From positions 1-38,712 of the forward strand of contig JADGAY010000009.1 of assembly GCA_015231775.1 (NCBI GenBank): DNA of 38,712 nucleotides. Direction: 5' to 3'. Below are positions 24,745 to 33,293 of this stretch, piece after piece. The translations under genes were made by a program, and so were the position numbers. The DNA comes from Magnetococcales bacterium. GTDB lineage: Bacteria > Pseudomonadota > Magnetococcia > Magnetococcales > Magnetaquicoccaceae. Numbering within the stretch: the stretch's first letter is position 1; every line of letters starts with the position of its first letter. The notes beneath the pieces are model-generated. The model did no database searches and was not told the DNA's origin. It saw only the letters and a program-made list of their open reading frames with translations.

Positions 24745-24851
24745 GTTTGGCGATTTTCGCATACTTTCTTTAAATGCAAAAGGGGTGACGCTGATATGCG
24801 TTAATCAAAACATTTTTGACCCAAATCATGACTCCCCATGCAGGAAAATTC

Positions 24852-24880
24852 TTGACATAAGAAAATGGGGAAGTTAGAAA
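24852..24880 (+). promoter_or_regulatory. Sigma-70 promoter of the M23 peptidase gene
   Basis: TTGACA (24852-24857, perfect), a 17-base spacer and TAGAAA (24875-24880). The predicted start is near 24887, giving a leader of about 140 bases that contains the small ORF at 24932. Confidence 0.7.
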
Positions 24881-24931
24881 GAATGATTTATGCCCCTCCG
24901 TCAGCTTATAAATCGTATTTAGGGGTTTTCA

Positions 24932-25012
24932 ATGTCAACTCGGACCGCGAATTGCAAGGGGCCGAATGACATGGTGAAGCAGACGGAAGTGATAGATCAA
25001 CTGCTTGATTAA
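24932..25012 (+). CDS. Possible 26-residue leader peptide
   Basis: ATG 24932 opens a 26-codon frame that reads MSTRTANCKG and ends EVIDQLLD-stop at 25012. AGGGG lies 9 bases before it. It ends 13 bases before the M23 gene's ATG 25026, a spacing suited to translational coupling. It could be a regulatory leader, a small protein or chance. No homology is recognised. Confidence 0.35.
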   Translation: MSTRTANCKGPNDMVKQTEVIDQLLD

Positions 25013-25025
25013 AGTGGAAAAAAAT

Positions 25026-26942
25026 ATGCAATTATCCTCCACGAAATGGTTGCGCAAAACGCTGTCGGCCTTGTTGATCCTGACGGCGACCCAGGTTGCC
25101 CAGGCGAGCACGGGTGGAAATCAGTCCCAGGACTATTTCCGCAAGATGCTCAAAAGCGAGGATCGCAACTCCCAGGCATCGCGCATCGACGATCCGATTG
25201 CCGAGGGACGTGGCGAGGTTTCGCGCATCCCTTCGACTCCGGTTCGCCTGGCGTCGCTGGTGCCGATCCAAACCGTGGTCGAACCGCAACGTACCGCCTC
25301 CAAGACCCGGGTGGTCATCGAGCGGATCCGGCGCGATGATACCTACGTCGAATTGATGCAGCGTCAAAACATTCCCAGAAAAACCGTCAAGCTTTTCGCG
25401 CTCAAGGCCAAGCCGCTCTTCGATCTCCAGCAGCGTCTGCGCACCGATACCCCGGTCAAATTGACCTTCAATCAGAACAACCAGTTGATCGGCTTCAGCT
25501 ATCCGGTGGAGCGCGATCAGACCCTGCGCATCGCCATGGATGAGCAGGAGCGCATCACCGCCACCCTGGAAGCCAATCGTCAGCCGCCGCCGCAACCGGT
25601 CGCCTCCGAGGACAACAAGCCGGAGAGCCAGACCGAGGCCAAAAACGACAAGAAAAACGACAATCGGAACACGGATGAGGATTCGTCCAACAACGAGATC
25701 ATCGTTGAGGACGAAACCGCCATGTCCGACGATGACGAAGACGACTCCTCCCCGCCGATTGCCGAGGCTCTTTCCCGTGAGTTCGCGGGTCTGATCGTCA
25801 CCACCAAGGAGATCACCATCCGTCCGGGCGACTCCCTCGGTTCGCTGTTGGCGCGGCGTCATGTTCCCAATTTGACCGCCCTCCAGCTCTCCAAGTCGGC
25901 CCGTCCGGTGTATGATCTGGCCAAGCAGCTCGCGCCGGGGAAGACCATCACCCTCTCCTTCGCGCCGAACGGCAACCTGATCGGCATGATGTATCCGGTG
26001 GATCGCGAGCGCACCTTCTGGATCACCAGCCGCGACGGCAAGCACTTCACCGCCAAGTTCGAGAAGAAAATGCTCGATGTGCGGTTGGAGTCCATCGACG
26101 GCACGATCCGCAACGAGCGGTCGCTGTTCGTCGCCGCCAAGCGTGCCGGGTTGTCGCGCAATCTGGCCATCAAGCTGACCGGTCTGTTCGAGTGGGACAT
26201 CGACTTCGCCCGTGATCTGCACCCTGGCGACCATTTCACCATCGTTCAGGAGGGTCTCTTTTACAAGGGCAAGCGGGTACGGGACGGGGATATCGTGGCC
26301 GCCGAGTTCACCAATCAGGGCCAATTGTTCCGTGCCGTGCGTTACATCGATCCGAACGGCCATGTCGGTTATTATGACAAGGACGGCAACAACGTGCGCA
26401 AGATGTTCATCCGCGCGCCCATGGACTACACCCGCGTCTCTTCGGTCTTCTCGAGCAACCGTCTGCATCCGGTCTATGGGTTCAACCGTGCCCACAAGGG
26501 TGTCGATTATGCCGCGCCGGTGGGAACGCCGGTGCGTGCCGCAGGTGAGGGCACGATCGAATCCGTCGGCTATCAGGGCGGGTATGGCAACATGATCGTG
26601 GTGCGTCACAGCCCCAAGTTCAGCACCGCTTATGCCCATCTAAGCTCCTTTGCCAGCGGCATGCGTCAGGGGCAGCGGATTCGTCAAGGTGAGGTGATCG
26701 GTCGGGTGGGTGCCACGGGCACGGCCACCGGTCCGCATCTTCATTATGAGGTTCGCATCAACGATCAGCAGGTCAATCCCTTCACCGTGCAGTTGCCCTC
26801 CAGCGGTCCGGTGGAGAAGCGCTTTCTCTCCGACTTCCGCAATCAGAGCAACCAGTTGATGACGTTGCTCAAGAAGCGCAAGACGGGTGATGTGACCCAT
26901 CTGGCCTCGGCGGTGCTGACGCAGCGTTCCCAGTCGCGGTAA
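25026..26942 (+). CDS. Secreted peptidoglycan endopeptidase, M23 family (MepM/OapA-like)
   Basis: This enzyme cuts peptide cross-links in peptidoglycan during growth or division in the periplasm. The 638-residue product has a signal peptide (residues about 8-29, ending QVAQA). Two related OapA/LysM-like modules follow: one near residues 95-185 and one near 255-350 (each with a D-Y/S-L start, an R/K-P-[LV]-[YF]-DL motif and a G-F/M-YPV-R stretch). Between them lies a strongly acidic, asparagine-rich linker (DEDSSNNE and MSDDDEDDSS). The M23 zinc site is H490-xxx-D494 and H571-L-H573. The start ATG 25026 is preferred over a TTG at 25005 because GTGGA stands 9-13 bases before it. Confidence 0.92.
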   Translation: MQLSSTKWLRKTLSALLILTATQVAQASTGGNQSQDYFRKMLKSEDRNSQASRIDDPIAEGRGEVSRIPSTPVRLASLVPIQTVVEPQRTASKTRVVIERIRRDDTYVELMQRQNIPRKTVKLFALKAKPLFDLQQRLRTDTPVKLTFNQNNQLIGFSYPVERDQTLRIAMDEQERITATLEANRQPPPQPVASEDNKPESQTEAKNDKKNDNRNTDEDSSNNEIIVEDETAMSDDDEDDSSPPIAEALSREFAGLIVTTKEITIRPGDSLGSLLARRHVPNLTALQLSKSARPVYDLAKQLAPGKTITLSFAPNGNLIGMMYPVDRERTFWITSRDGKHFTAKFEKKMLDVRLESIDGTIRNERSLFVAAKRAGLSRNLAIKLTGLFEWDIDFARDLHPGDHFTIVQEGLFYKGKRVRDGDIVAAEFTNQGQLFRAVRYIDPNGHVGYYDKDGNNVRKMFIRAPMDYTRVSSVFSSNRLHPVYGFNRAHKGVDYAAPVGTPVRAAGEGTIESVGYQGGYGNMIVVRHSPKFSTAYAHLSSFASGMRQGQRIRQGEVIGRVGATGTATGPHLHYEVRINDQQVNPFTVQLPSSGPVEKRFLSDFRNQSNQLMTLLKKRKTGDVTHLASAVLTQRSQSR

Positions 26943-26964
26943 GGGGTGACCCAGGACGTGGATG

Positions 26965-26992
26965 AAAAAAGAGGGGATCTCCCCTCTTTTTT
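26965..26992. terminator. Strong bidirectional terminator after the M23 gene
   Basis: AAAAAAGAGGGGA (26965-26977) and TCCCCTCTTTTTT (26980-26992) are a perfect 13-bp inverted repeat with T-runs on both strands. Confidence 0.92.
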
Positions 26993-27112
26993 CGTTTTTG
27001 GGACCGCGGCACAGTTCAGATTTTCAACGGTCGCGGAGGGCGAAGGTTCCCGAACCCGCGCAATGGTCCATCCATTCGATCCATGACACCCGCGAGCCGG
27101 ATTCATCCTGCC

Positions 27113-27988
27113 ATGAACCAACCCGCCATTCCCGCCACCTGGACCATTCGTACCCTGCTTGCCTGGAGCACCCCCTGGCTTGGTCAGCGGGGCATCGACT
27201 CCCCGCGTCTGGATGGTGAGTTGTTGCTGGCCAAGGCGCTCGGGTTGCGTCGCATCGATCTGTTCCTTGACCCGCACCGACCGTTGACCCCCACGGAGTT
27301 GGGCGCCTTCAAGGCCTTGATCGTGCGTCGAGCCGCGCGTGAGCCGGTGGCCCATATTCTGGGGATGCGGGAGTTTTGGGGCATTGAATTTGAATCCAGC
27401 GGCGCGGCCTTGATTCCCCGTCCGGAGACCGAATTGCTGGTTGAAACGGTTCTGGCCCATTTCCCGGACCGTTCGACCCCACTGGCGATTTTGGAGCCGT
27501 GCGTGGGGAGTGGTGCGTTGTTGTGTGCGTTGCTCAAGGAGTATCCCCAGGCCGAGGGGGTTGGGAGTGATCTATCCGCCGAAGCGTTGGCGTTGGCGCG
27601 GTGCAATGTGGAGAGGTGCGGTCATGCGGCGCGTGTGACGCTTGTTGAAGGGGATCTGGACGCGTCCGTGGCTGAAGAAAGGGAATTTGACGTGGTGGTG
27701 GTCAACCCGCCGTACATCGCGTCTGGCGAGCTGGAGGGGTTGCAACCCGAGGTACGGGATTGGGAGCCGCGTTTGGCATTGGATGGCGGGGCGGATGGTT
27801 TGGTGTTGTTGAAGCGGTTGCCGGCGTTGTTCCGGCGGCGCATGCGTTCGGGCGGGGTGGCGGTGACCGAGATTGGGTATGATCAGGGGGAGGCGGTGGT
27901 GGCGTTGTTTCGGCGTGATGGATTCGAGGGGGTTGAGTTGTTGCGGGATTATCATCGGTTGCCGAGGGCGGTGGTGGTGAGAGGGTAG
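27113..27988 (+). CDS. prmC: Release factor glutamine methyltransferase PrmC (HemK)
   Basis: PrmC methylates the glutamine of the GGQ motif in release factors RF1 and RF2. The 291-residue product has a helical N-domain that binds the factor (WTIRTLLAWSTPWLGQRGIDSPRLDGELLL) and IPRPETELLVE. The SAM-binding region is EPCVGSGALLCALL, where most family members have LGTGSG, and the catalytic NPPY lies in VVVNPPYIA. The frame extends to ATG 27083; neither start has a good ribosome binding site, so the choice rests on the N-terminal alignment. It is followed at once by an R1 repeat. prfA, the usual neighbour, is not in the window. Confidence 0.93.
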   Translation: MNQPAIPATWTIRTLLAWSTPWLGQRGIDSPRLDGELLLAKALGLRRIDLFLDPHRPLTPTELGAFKALIVRRAAREPVAHILGMREFWGIEFESSGAALIPRPETELLVETVLAHFPDRSTPLAILEPCVGSGALLCALLKEYPQAEGVGSDLSAEALALARCNVERCGHAARVTLVEGDLDASVAEEREFDVVVVNPPYIASGELEGLQPEVRDWEPRLALDGGADGLVLLKRLPALFRRRMRSGGVAVTEIGYDQGEAVVALFRRDGFEGVELLRDYHRLPRAVVVRG

Positions 27989-28002
27989 GGGGTAAACCGT
28001 CG

Positions 28003-28190
28003 CGGGGGACGGGGGGCCGAAGGCCCCCGGCGGAGGTTCGGAGGCAGAGCCTCCGAGACTTTTTCTTTGACTTTTCCTTTGACTTTGGCGCGCTCTTCAA
28101 AAAAGCGATTTTCACGTCTTTTGTGAAAATCGCTGCGCGCAGCCTTGGAAGATGGGTCGTTTTGCGCAGTTGGCAAAACGACCCATCTTC
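28003..28190 (+). repeat. Repeat family R1, copy 4 (modules B, C and D)
   Basis: Module B: GGGGGCC 28012-28018 with GGCCCCC 28022-28028, and TCGGAGGC 28038-28045 with GCCTCCGA 28049-28056. Module C: outer GCGCGC 28088-28093 with 28135-28140 and inner AGCGATTTTCAC (28104-28115) with GTGAAAATCGCT (28123-28134). Module D: an 18-bp perfect stem 28148-28165 / 28173-28190. Against copy 2, changes on one arm are matched on the other, for example GAC/GTC to GGC/GCC in module B. It lies between convergent prmC and the ABC ATPase gene. Confidence 0.88.
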
Positions 28191-28209
28191 GCCTTGCCCA
28201 AAACAGCGT

Positions 28210-28824
28210 TTACACCTTACCATCCATCCTGACCACCCGCTCGCCAAACAACCCGGCCCGTCCCTCCCGACTGGTGAACACCACCGACGCCACCCCATGC
28301 GCGTGACAGAATTCCCGCAAATCTTCGGCCAATGCTTTCTCGCCCGTATCCGACAAGGGATTGCCCGGCTCGTCGATCAACACCAATCGCGGACGCAAGG
28401 CATAGAGAATGGCCACGCCCAGCCGATATTTCTCCGCCGAGGAGAAGAGATGCCAACCCCGATCCCAACACCCCGCGTCAAGCCTGGCACGCCGCAACGC
28501 CGCTTCGACATGCTCGTTTAAACCAGCGCCATGCAACCCGCGCGCAGCCGGGGCCAAACCCACCTCCTCACGCGGGGTGGCACAGAGAAACCGCAACTCC
28601 GGCACGCGAAACAGTACCCCAACACCCCCAACGTCAGGCCGGATCACCGAACCGGACGCAGGCTCGATCAAGCCGGCCATGACGCGCAACAACCGACTCT
28701 TGCCAACCGACTCCGGCCCGAGAATCGCCACCCGCTCCCCGGCCCGTACCACCAGATCAAGCGGAGACGATCCCTGGGACAAACGCGCCGCGCGCAAGGT
28801 CAACAACGGATCCGAAATGGTCAC
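28210..28824 (-). CDS. Lone ABC-type ATPase with a degenerate signature motif
   Basis: The 204-residue product has Walker [12 protein letters not shown] (about residues 36-46), a Q-loop-like region and Walker [10 protein letters not shown] with the catalytic glutamate. The expected LSGGQ signature is replaced by [10 protein letters not shown], and there is no H-loop histidine that I can place with confidence. It is short for a transporter ATPase and no permease gene is adjacent. It starts at GTG 28824, overlapping the sensor kinase stop by four bases (GTGA), with GGGGAGG just upstream. Tight coupling suggests a joint function with the kinase. A CbiO/EcfA-like transport subunit or a regulatory ATPase are both possible. 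Confidence 0.75.
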   Translation of the reverse strand: MTISDPLLTLRAARLSQGSSPLDLVVRAGERVAILGPESVGKSRLLRVMAGLIEPASGSVIRPDVGGVGVLFRVPELRFLCATPREEVGLAPAARGLHGAGLNEHVEAALRRARLDAGCWDRGWHLFSSAEKYRLGVAILYALRPRLVLIDEPGNPLSDTGEKALAEDLREFCHAHGVASVVFTSREGRAGLFGERVVRMDGKV

Positions 28825-30746
28825 GCCTCCCCCATGCGCCCGGCCAGACGATAAACCGACTCCAACAACGCGGAGGCCCGATAGGGCTTGGTGAGAAAGG
28901 CATCCATGCCCGCGGTCAACCCGCGTGCCATCTCTTCTTGCAACGCGCCGGCGCTCACCCCGAGAATCGGTACCCTGGCGATCGCCTCGCCCAATACGCC
29001 GTCCCGGATCAAGCGCGTGGCCACGATGCCATCCATGTCCGGCATCTGCACATCCATCAACACGATGTCGTAAGGGTCGGAACGGAGTTTTTCCAGAGCC
29101 TCGCGACCATCCTCGGCCTGTTCGACCTGGTGACCGTCGCGGCTCAGGATGTGCGCGGCCAGTATGCGGTTGTCCACCCCGTCATCCACCACCAGAATCC
29201 GCAACGGACGGCTGGCGCCACCCGCATCAGCCAGGGAGTCCATGCCCGAGGTGATGTCGTGGATTGGGTCGGGGGTGGTACAGGGCTGGAAACGGGCCAG
29301 GAAGTGAAAGGCGCTGCCCTCGCCTTCGCCTCGACTCTCCAGCCACAGACGACCATGCATCATGGTGGCCAACTGACGGGAGATGGTCAATCCCAATCCC
29401 ACGCCGCCGAAACGCCGGGTGGTGGAGAGATCGGCCTGGCTGAAACGGTCGAAGATCAGCTCCTGCTTCTCCAGGGGAACCCCGACGCCGGTGTCGATGA
29501 CGGTGAAATGGAGCGCGATCGGCCAGGAGGGCTCCGACGGATCATCCGCCAGGTTCATGACGACGCGAATGTCGCCGCGCTCGGTGAACTTGATGGCATT
29601 GCCAACCAGGTTGACCAGAATCTGTCGCAGACGCAACGCATCCCCACGCACCCGAACCGGCACCTGGGGATCGATGTCGTGATGCAGGGCCAACCCTTTG
29701 CTCAACGCCGGGGCGCTCAGGATTTCACACACCATGAGCACCACCTCGCGGGGATTGAAAGAGGTCACCTCCAGACGCAACGCGCCGGCCTCGGCTTTGG
29801 AAAAGTCCAGGATGTCGTTGAGAAGCGCCAGAAGCGAATGGCTGGAACGCTGGATGATCTCCACGTATTGACGCTGCTCGGCGGTCAACTCGGTGACAGC
29901 CAACAGATCGGTCATGCCGATCACGCCGTTCATCGGGCTGCGGATCTCATGGCTCATGACCGCCAGAAAGGAGCTTTTGGCCTGATTGGCCGCCTCGGCG
30001 GCCTTGCGGGCGCGATCGAGTTCCGCCTGACGACTCAGGGCGGCGTGGGATGCGCGGATGTCACGACGCATGCCATCCATGGCCGCGGCCAGCCGACCCA
30101 TCTCATCGGAGGAACCGGGCAGGACAATGACCGTCTCCAGATCCCCTTGCCCCAGGGCCTTGGCGTGGCGGTCGAGACGACGGATCGGATCCGTGACGAT
30201 TTTTTTCAACAGGAGGGATAATGAAATGCCAAGAACAATGAAGATGGCCAGAAACGAGGCGATCAACAGGCGAATGCGCGAAGAGGCGGCCAGATCGGCG
30301 TTGCGGGTCAGAAGACCGACCTCCACCTTGCCGATCGGCTCGGTATCCGTGGGCTCGACGAGCACATCGACACGAAAAAGCCGTACCGTGCCGCTGAGAG
30401 CCAGGGAGAGGGAATCGACCGTGTTGAGATCCGGCGCCTGGGCGATCACCCGGCCATTGGCATCGAGAATGCGCACGAAACCAACGTCGTATTGGGTGCG
30501 GGTGAGTCGCTTGACGTAACTGGCCAGAACAATGTCATCCAGGGTGAGCAGCGGCTCGATGGAAAAGATGGCCGCCGCCTCGGCCAGGGCGGCACCCTGA
30601 CGCTGGATGCGGTCCGACAGGGCCCGTTGTTCGGCGACCACCGCGTTCCAGCTCATCAGGACCGTCGGAATGGCCAGCAACAACAAAGTCGAGCCGATCA
30701 GCTTGACATCCAGACGCATGCGTTGCCAGATTCGTATGAAGAACAT
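28821..30746 (-). CDS. Membrane-bound hybrid sensor histidine kinase
   Basis: A two-component sensor that phosphorylates its own receiver domain. The 641-residue product has a first membrane helix (about 14-33), a periplasmic sensor region of about 140 residues, a second helix (about 178-200), then HAMP, HisKA with the phospho-His in [14 protein letters not shown] and HATPase_c (N box [10 protein letters not shown] boxes DTGVGV and GVGLGLTI). A C-terminal receiver follows with the phospho-Asp in [14 protein letters not shown]. There is no Hpt domain or separate regulator beside it. The start ATG 30746 is chosen because the upstream extension (to 30851) looks non-conserved. It overlaps the lone ABC ATPase by GTGA. 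Confidence 0.88.
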   Translation of the reverse strand: MFFIRIWQRMRLDVKLIGSTLLLLAIPTVLMSWNAVVAEQRALSDRIQRQGAALAEAAAIFSIEPLLTLDDIVLASYVKRLTRTQYDVGFVRILDANGRVIAQAPDLNTVDSLSLALSGTVRLFRVDVLVEPTDTEPIGKVEVGLLTRNADLAASSRIRLLIASFLAIFIVLGISLSLLLKKIVTDPIRRLDRHAKALGQGDLETVIVLPGSSDEMGRLAAAMDGMRRDIRASHAALSRQAELDRARKAAEAANQAKSSFLAVMSHEIRSPMNGVIGMTDLLAVTELTAEQRQYVEIIQRSSHSLLALLNDILDFSKAEAGALRLEVTSFNPREVVLMVCEILSAPALSKGLALHHDIDPQVPVRVRGDALRLRQILVNLVGNAIKFTERGDIRVVMNLADDPSEPSWPIALHFTVIDTGVGVPLEKQELIFDRFSQADLSTTRRFGGVGLGLTISRQLATMMHGRLWLESRGEGEGSAFHFLARFQPCTTPDPIHDITSGMDSLADAGGASRPLRILVVDDGVDNRILAAHILSRDGHQVEQAEDGREALEKLRSDPYDIVLMDVQMPDMDGIVATRLIRDGVLGEAIARVPILGVSAGALQEEMARGLTAGMDAFLTKPYRASALLESVYRLAGRMGEA

Positions 30747-30901
30747 GCCCGTTGTTTCAACCCGAATGAGTGGTTCCGACGCATCATTTCGCCGGATCCG
30801 CCACGAGGACGGTCCGGGGTTGGGGCGGTGAAGGTCCATGCCGGTTTGCAACTATGACATGCCCCACCGGAACAAAACAAGCGCAACGATGGTCCGCTCC
30901 C

Positions 30902-30941
30902 TTGCAAATTGGAGATAAAGAGGTAATTATCATAATTTACC
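30902..30941 (+). promoter_or_regulatory. Candidate promoter with overlapping dyad upstream of phaB
   Basis: TTGCAA (30902-30907), a 17-base spacer and AATTAT (30925-30930). A dyad GGTAATTAT-c-ATAATTTACC (30922-30941, one-base bulge) covers the -10. If used, the phaB leader would be about 220 bases long. The match to consensus is only moderate. Confidence 0.35.
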
Positions 30942-31051
30942 ACCATCCGGACGCAAGAACGATTCTGGATGCGCAAAATGGTAAAGACCCAATCGCAATA
31001 AAAGGGGCGGGCCACGTCGATCATCGACGCTGGCATGGGGGGTCGCTCTGG

Positions 31052-31091
31052 CCGTGGAATCCGTTCGGTTCGCCAAGGGCCGAATCCACGG
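31052..31091 (+). other. Hairpin in the phaB leader
   Basis: CCGTGGA (31052-31058) pairs with TCCACGG (31085-31091), and TTCGG inside pairs with CCGAA, with a small internal loop. It lies about 70 bases before phaB. There is no T-run, so it is not an obvious terminator. Confidence 0.35.
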
Positions 31092-31160
31092 CGTCATGGA
31101 ACCAACCGCCCGCAAGATTGATCCTAGGGACAACCGGTAACGAACAAGGAGAATGGAATC

Positions 31161-31907
31161 ATGAGCAAAAGAGTTGCATTGGTGACGGGTGGCGCGGGCG
31201 GAATCGGCACGGCAATCTGTCGTGCACTGAGCAAGGAAGGATATCGGGTGGTCACCACCTGCGCGCCGGTCTTCGAGTGCCCCAACCTCGATGGATGGAA
31301 ACAATCCATGCGCGATGAAGGGCTCGACATTCCGGTCTATGAGGCCGATGTGGCCGATTTCGAGTCGTGCAAGCAGGCGGTCGAGAAGATCGAAGCCGAG
31401 GTCGGTCCGGTGGATGTGCTGGTCAACTGCGCCGGCATCACCCGCGACAGCGTGCTCAAGAAGATGACCCCGGATCAGTGGAATCAGGTGATCGGCGTCA
31501 ACCTCGACAGCGTTTTCAACCTCACCCGTCAGGTCTTTCCGGGCATGCTGGATCGCGGTTTTGGCCGCATCGTCAACATCGCCTCGGTCAATGGCCGCAA
31601 GGGTCAGTTCGGTCAGGCCAACTACTCGGCGGCCAAGGCCGGCATGCACGGCTTCACCATGGCCGTGGCCCAGGAAGGGATCCGCAAGAACGTCACCTGC
31701 AACACCATCAGCCCTGGCTACGTGGCCACGGAAATGGTGAAGAAAATTCGCGAGGACGTGCTGCAATCCATCATCGCCCAGATCCCCGCCGGTCGTCTGG
31801 CCGAACCGTCGGAGATCGCCCGGGTCGTGGCCTTCCTGGCCGCGGAAGAGTCCGGCTTCATCACCGGCGCCAACATCGACATCAACGGCGGTCAGTTCAT
31901 TCACTGA
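31161..31907 (+). CDS. phaB: Acetoacetyl-CoA reductase (NADPH)
   Basis: PhaB reduces acetoacetyl-CoA to (R)-3-hydroxybutyryl-CoA, the monomer for PHB. The 248-residue short-chain dehydrogenase has the cofactor motif TGGAGGIGTA (about residues 9-18), NCAGITRD, the catalytic Ser in VNIASVNG and Y-SAA-K in NYSAAKAGM. FGQANYSAAKAG and ISPGYVATEM are typical of PhaB rather than FabG. AAGGAG lies 9 bases before ATG 31161. It heads phaB-phaR-phaP-phaE-phaC. No phaA (beta-ketothiolase) is present in the window. Confidence 0.94.
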   Translation: MSKRVALVTGGAGGIGTAICRALSKEGYRVVTTCAPVFECPNLDGWKQSMRDEGLDIPVYEADVADFESCKQAVEKIEAEVGPVDVLVNCAGITRDSVLKKMTPDQWNQVIGVNLDSVFNLTRQVFPGMLDRGFGRIVNIASVNGRKGQFGQANYSAAKAGMHGFTMAVAQEGIRKNVTCNTISPGYVATEMVKKIREDVLQSIIAQIPAGRLAEPSEIARVVAFLAAEESGFITGANIDINGGQFIH

Positions 31908-32029
31908 TCGTCCCCCACCCGTGGGCGTGATCGCCGGATTGATGTTCGCCCAGGCCGGGGAACCGCATGCAACCCTCGCGGTTCCCCCGGCCTCTCATCA
32001 ACGGGTCGGAAGAGGAGAGGCTCCATTTT

Positions 32030-32485
32030 ATGGATGAGATCCCGGTTCGCATCATCAAAAAATACGCCAACCGACGTCTGTACGATACCGAGCAGTCGGC
32101 TTACATCACCTTGGATGGGGTACGCGACCTGGTGATGAACCGCGTTCCGTTCCAGGTGGTCGATAACCGTACCGGTGCTGATTTGACCCGTCTGATTTTG
32201 TTGCAGATCATCAGCGAACAAGAGGACAAGGGCCATCCGGTCTTCGATTCCGATGCCTTGCAGATGATCATCCGGTTTTACGGCGATACCTTGCAAGAGG
32301 CGCTCGGCGAATGGATGAAACAGAGCCTGGATGCCTTCATGACTCAAAAAAATATCTTCCAAACCGCGCCCGATCCATTGAGTCTGATCAGCGAAATGGG
32401 GCGGCGCAATCTGGAGATGTGGCACTCCCTGCAAGGAAGCCTCGTCTCCCTGACTCTCGGCCCCACGCCCAAGAAAAAAGAGTAA
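32030..32485 (+). CDS. phaR: PHA synthesis regulator PhaR
   Basis: PhaR binds DNA at phasin and its own promoters and lets go when it binds nascent PHB granules, so phasin is made only when polymer is present. The 151-residue product has the conserved N-terminal domain IIKKYANRRLYDTEQSAYITLDGVRDLV (described as residues about 7-34) and the PHB-accumulation regulatory middle section (DLTRLILLQIISEQED). The start ATG 32030 follows GGAGAGG at 10 bases and fits the family; the frame is open further upstream to 31967. It lies 122 bp after phaB and directly before the phaP promoter it probably controls. Confidence 0.93.
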   Translation: MDEIPVRIIKKYANRRLYDTEQSAYITLDGVRDLVMNRVPFQVVDNRTGADLTRLILLQIISEQEDKGHPVFDSDALQMIIRFYGDTLQEALGEWMKQSLDAFMTQKNIFQTAPDPLSLISEMGRRNLEMWHSLQGSLVSLTLGPTPKKKE

Positions 32486-32545
32486 TGCCGTTACCTGGCT
32501 GCACAGGCGGGAAAAATTTTTTTCTCCTTGCCTGCAAAAAATCTA

Positions 32546-32575
32546 TTGACAGGGTTGGTTGCATTCAATTATGCT
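32546..32575 (+). promoter_or_regulatory. Sigma-70 promoter of phaP
   Basis: TTGACA (32546-32551, perfect), an 18-base spacer and TATGCT (32570-32575). Transcription would start near 32582, inside the dyad below. Confidence 0.7.
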
Positions 32576-32602
32576 GCACCGCAACATTGTTGCATTGCAG
32601 CA
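32572..32602 (+). promoter_or_regulatory. Likely PhaR operator over the phaP promoter
   Basis: A 31-bp dyad: TGCTGCA-N2-GCAAC-ATT-GTTGC-N2-TGCAGCA, with perfect arms. It contains CTGC-N3-GCAA, close to the CTGC-N3/4-GCAG sites described for PhaR of Paracoccus and Rhodobacter. It overlaps the -10 and the predicted start, a repressing position. Confidence 0.7.
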
Positions 32603-32645
32603 AACTGCGACGACATGTGCACTCACTCGATAAGGATCAATCACA

Positions 32646-33005
32646 ATGGACAATAACAAGGTTGCTGAACGCATGACGGAATTGACCAAGCGGATGATGG
32701 ATTCGATCACCGATCTGCAAAAAATCAACGATCGCACCGTGCAGGAACTGACCAAGCAACAGCTCGAGGCCGCCGAGGGTTTCATCACCGCCGGTGCCCG
32801 GCAGCTTAAGGATCTGAGCTCCGCCAAAACCATTCAGGAAGCGGTCTCCACCCAGGCGGACATCGCCACCAATCTGGGCAAAATGATGGTCGAGAATGCC
32901 AAGCGCACCATGGATGTGCTGACCCAGGGGCAGAGCGAACTCAAGGATCTGATCGAAAAGAACATCACGAAACTGGTGGAAGAGGCCAAGGCCGGATTGG
33001 AATAA
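32646..33005 (+). CDS. phaP: Phasin (PHA granule-coating protein)
   Basis: Phasins coat PHA granules and set their size and number. The 119-residue product is almost entirely helical and rich in Ala, Gln, Lys and Glu, with heptad-like repeats (TELTKRMMDSITDLQ, QAD, ENAKRTMDVL). It has no cysteine or tryptophan, as usual in phasins. AAGGAT lies 9 bases before ATG 32646. The gene has its own promoter with a probable PhaR operator and its own terminator (33079-33108), so it can be made to a higher level than its neighbours. Confidence 0.88.
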   Translation: MDNNKVAERMTELTKRMMDSITDLQKINDRTVQELTKQQLEAAEGFITAGARQLKDLSSAKTIQEAVSTQADIATNLGKMMVENAKRTMDVLTQGQSELKDLIEKNITKLVEEAKAGLE

Positions 33006-33078
33006 TCCGGGGTCGTTTTTGCCGGCATCGGGGCGACCTCCGCATCTGGCGCGAGGTGGGACCAACAGCTCCGCAGTA

Positions 33079-33108
33079 ACGGCGCAGGGACGCGCCGTCC
33101 AATTTTTT
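33079..33108 (+). terminator. Intrinsic terminator of phaP
   Basis: ACGGCGC (33079-33085) pairs with GCGCCGT (33092-33098) around a 6-base loop, followed by CCAATTTTTT. Confidence 0.85.
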
Positions 33109-33210
33109 GATCAGGATTCTCGGTCACAATAACGATACTAGTTATTGAAATTGAACAACAATTCCATTCATCAAGTCGATATAAGCTGTTTCATAAGAAA
33201 ACTTGCATGG

Positions 33211-33260
33211 TGGGGGGAGACCCCCGCCCCGTGGCGATCTCTTCGGGAGTGCCACGGTAA
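33211..33260 (+). repeat. Repeat family R2, copy 1
   Basis: A G-run/C-run hairpin (GGGGGGAGACCCCC) is followed by CCGTGGC (33229-33235) pairing with GCCACGG (33251-33257), an inner CTC-TTCG-GGAG and then GGTAA. It lies 30-80 bases before phaE, so it is in the phaE leader if that gene has its own promoter upstream. Confidence 0.75.
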
Positions 33261-33293
33261 GGCCGCTGATGAATCCCCTTCAAGGAGTCGAAC

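Noticed and set aside
24887-25025. Riboswitch in the long leader of the M23 gene
   Set aside because: CCCCT and AGGGG can pair, but I could not match any known riboswitch consensus, so only the leader ORF is reported.
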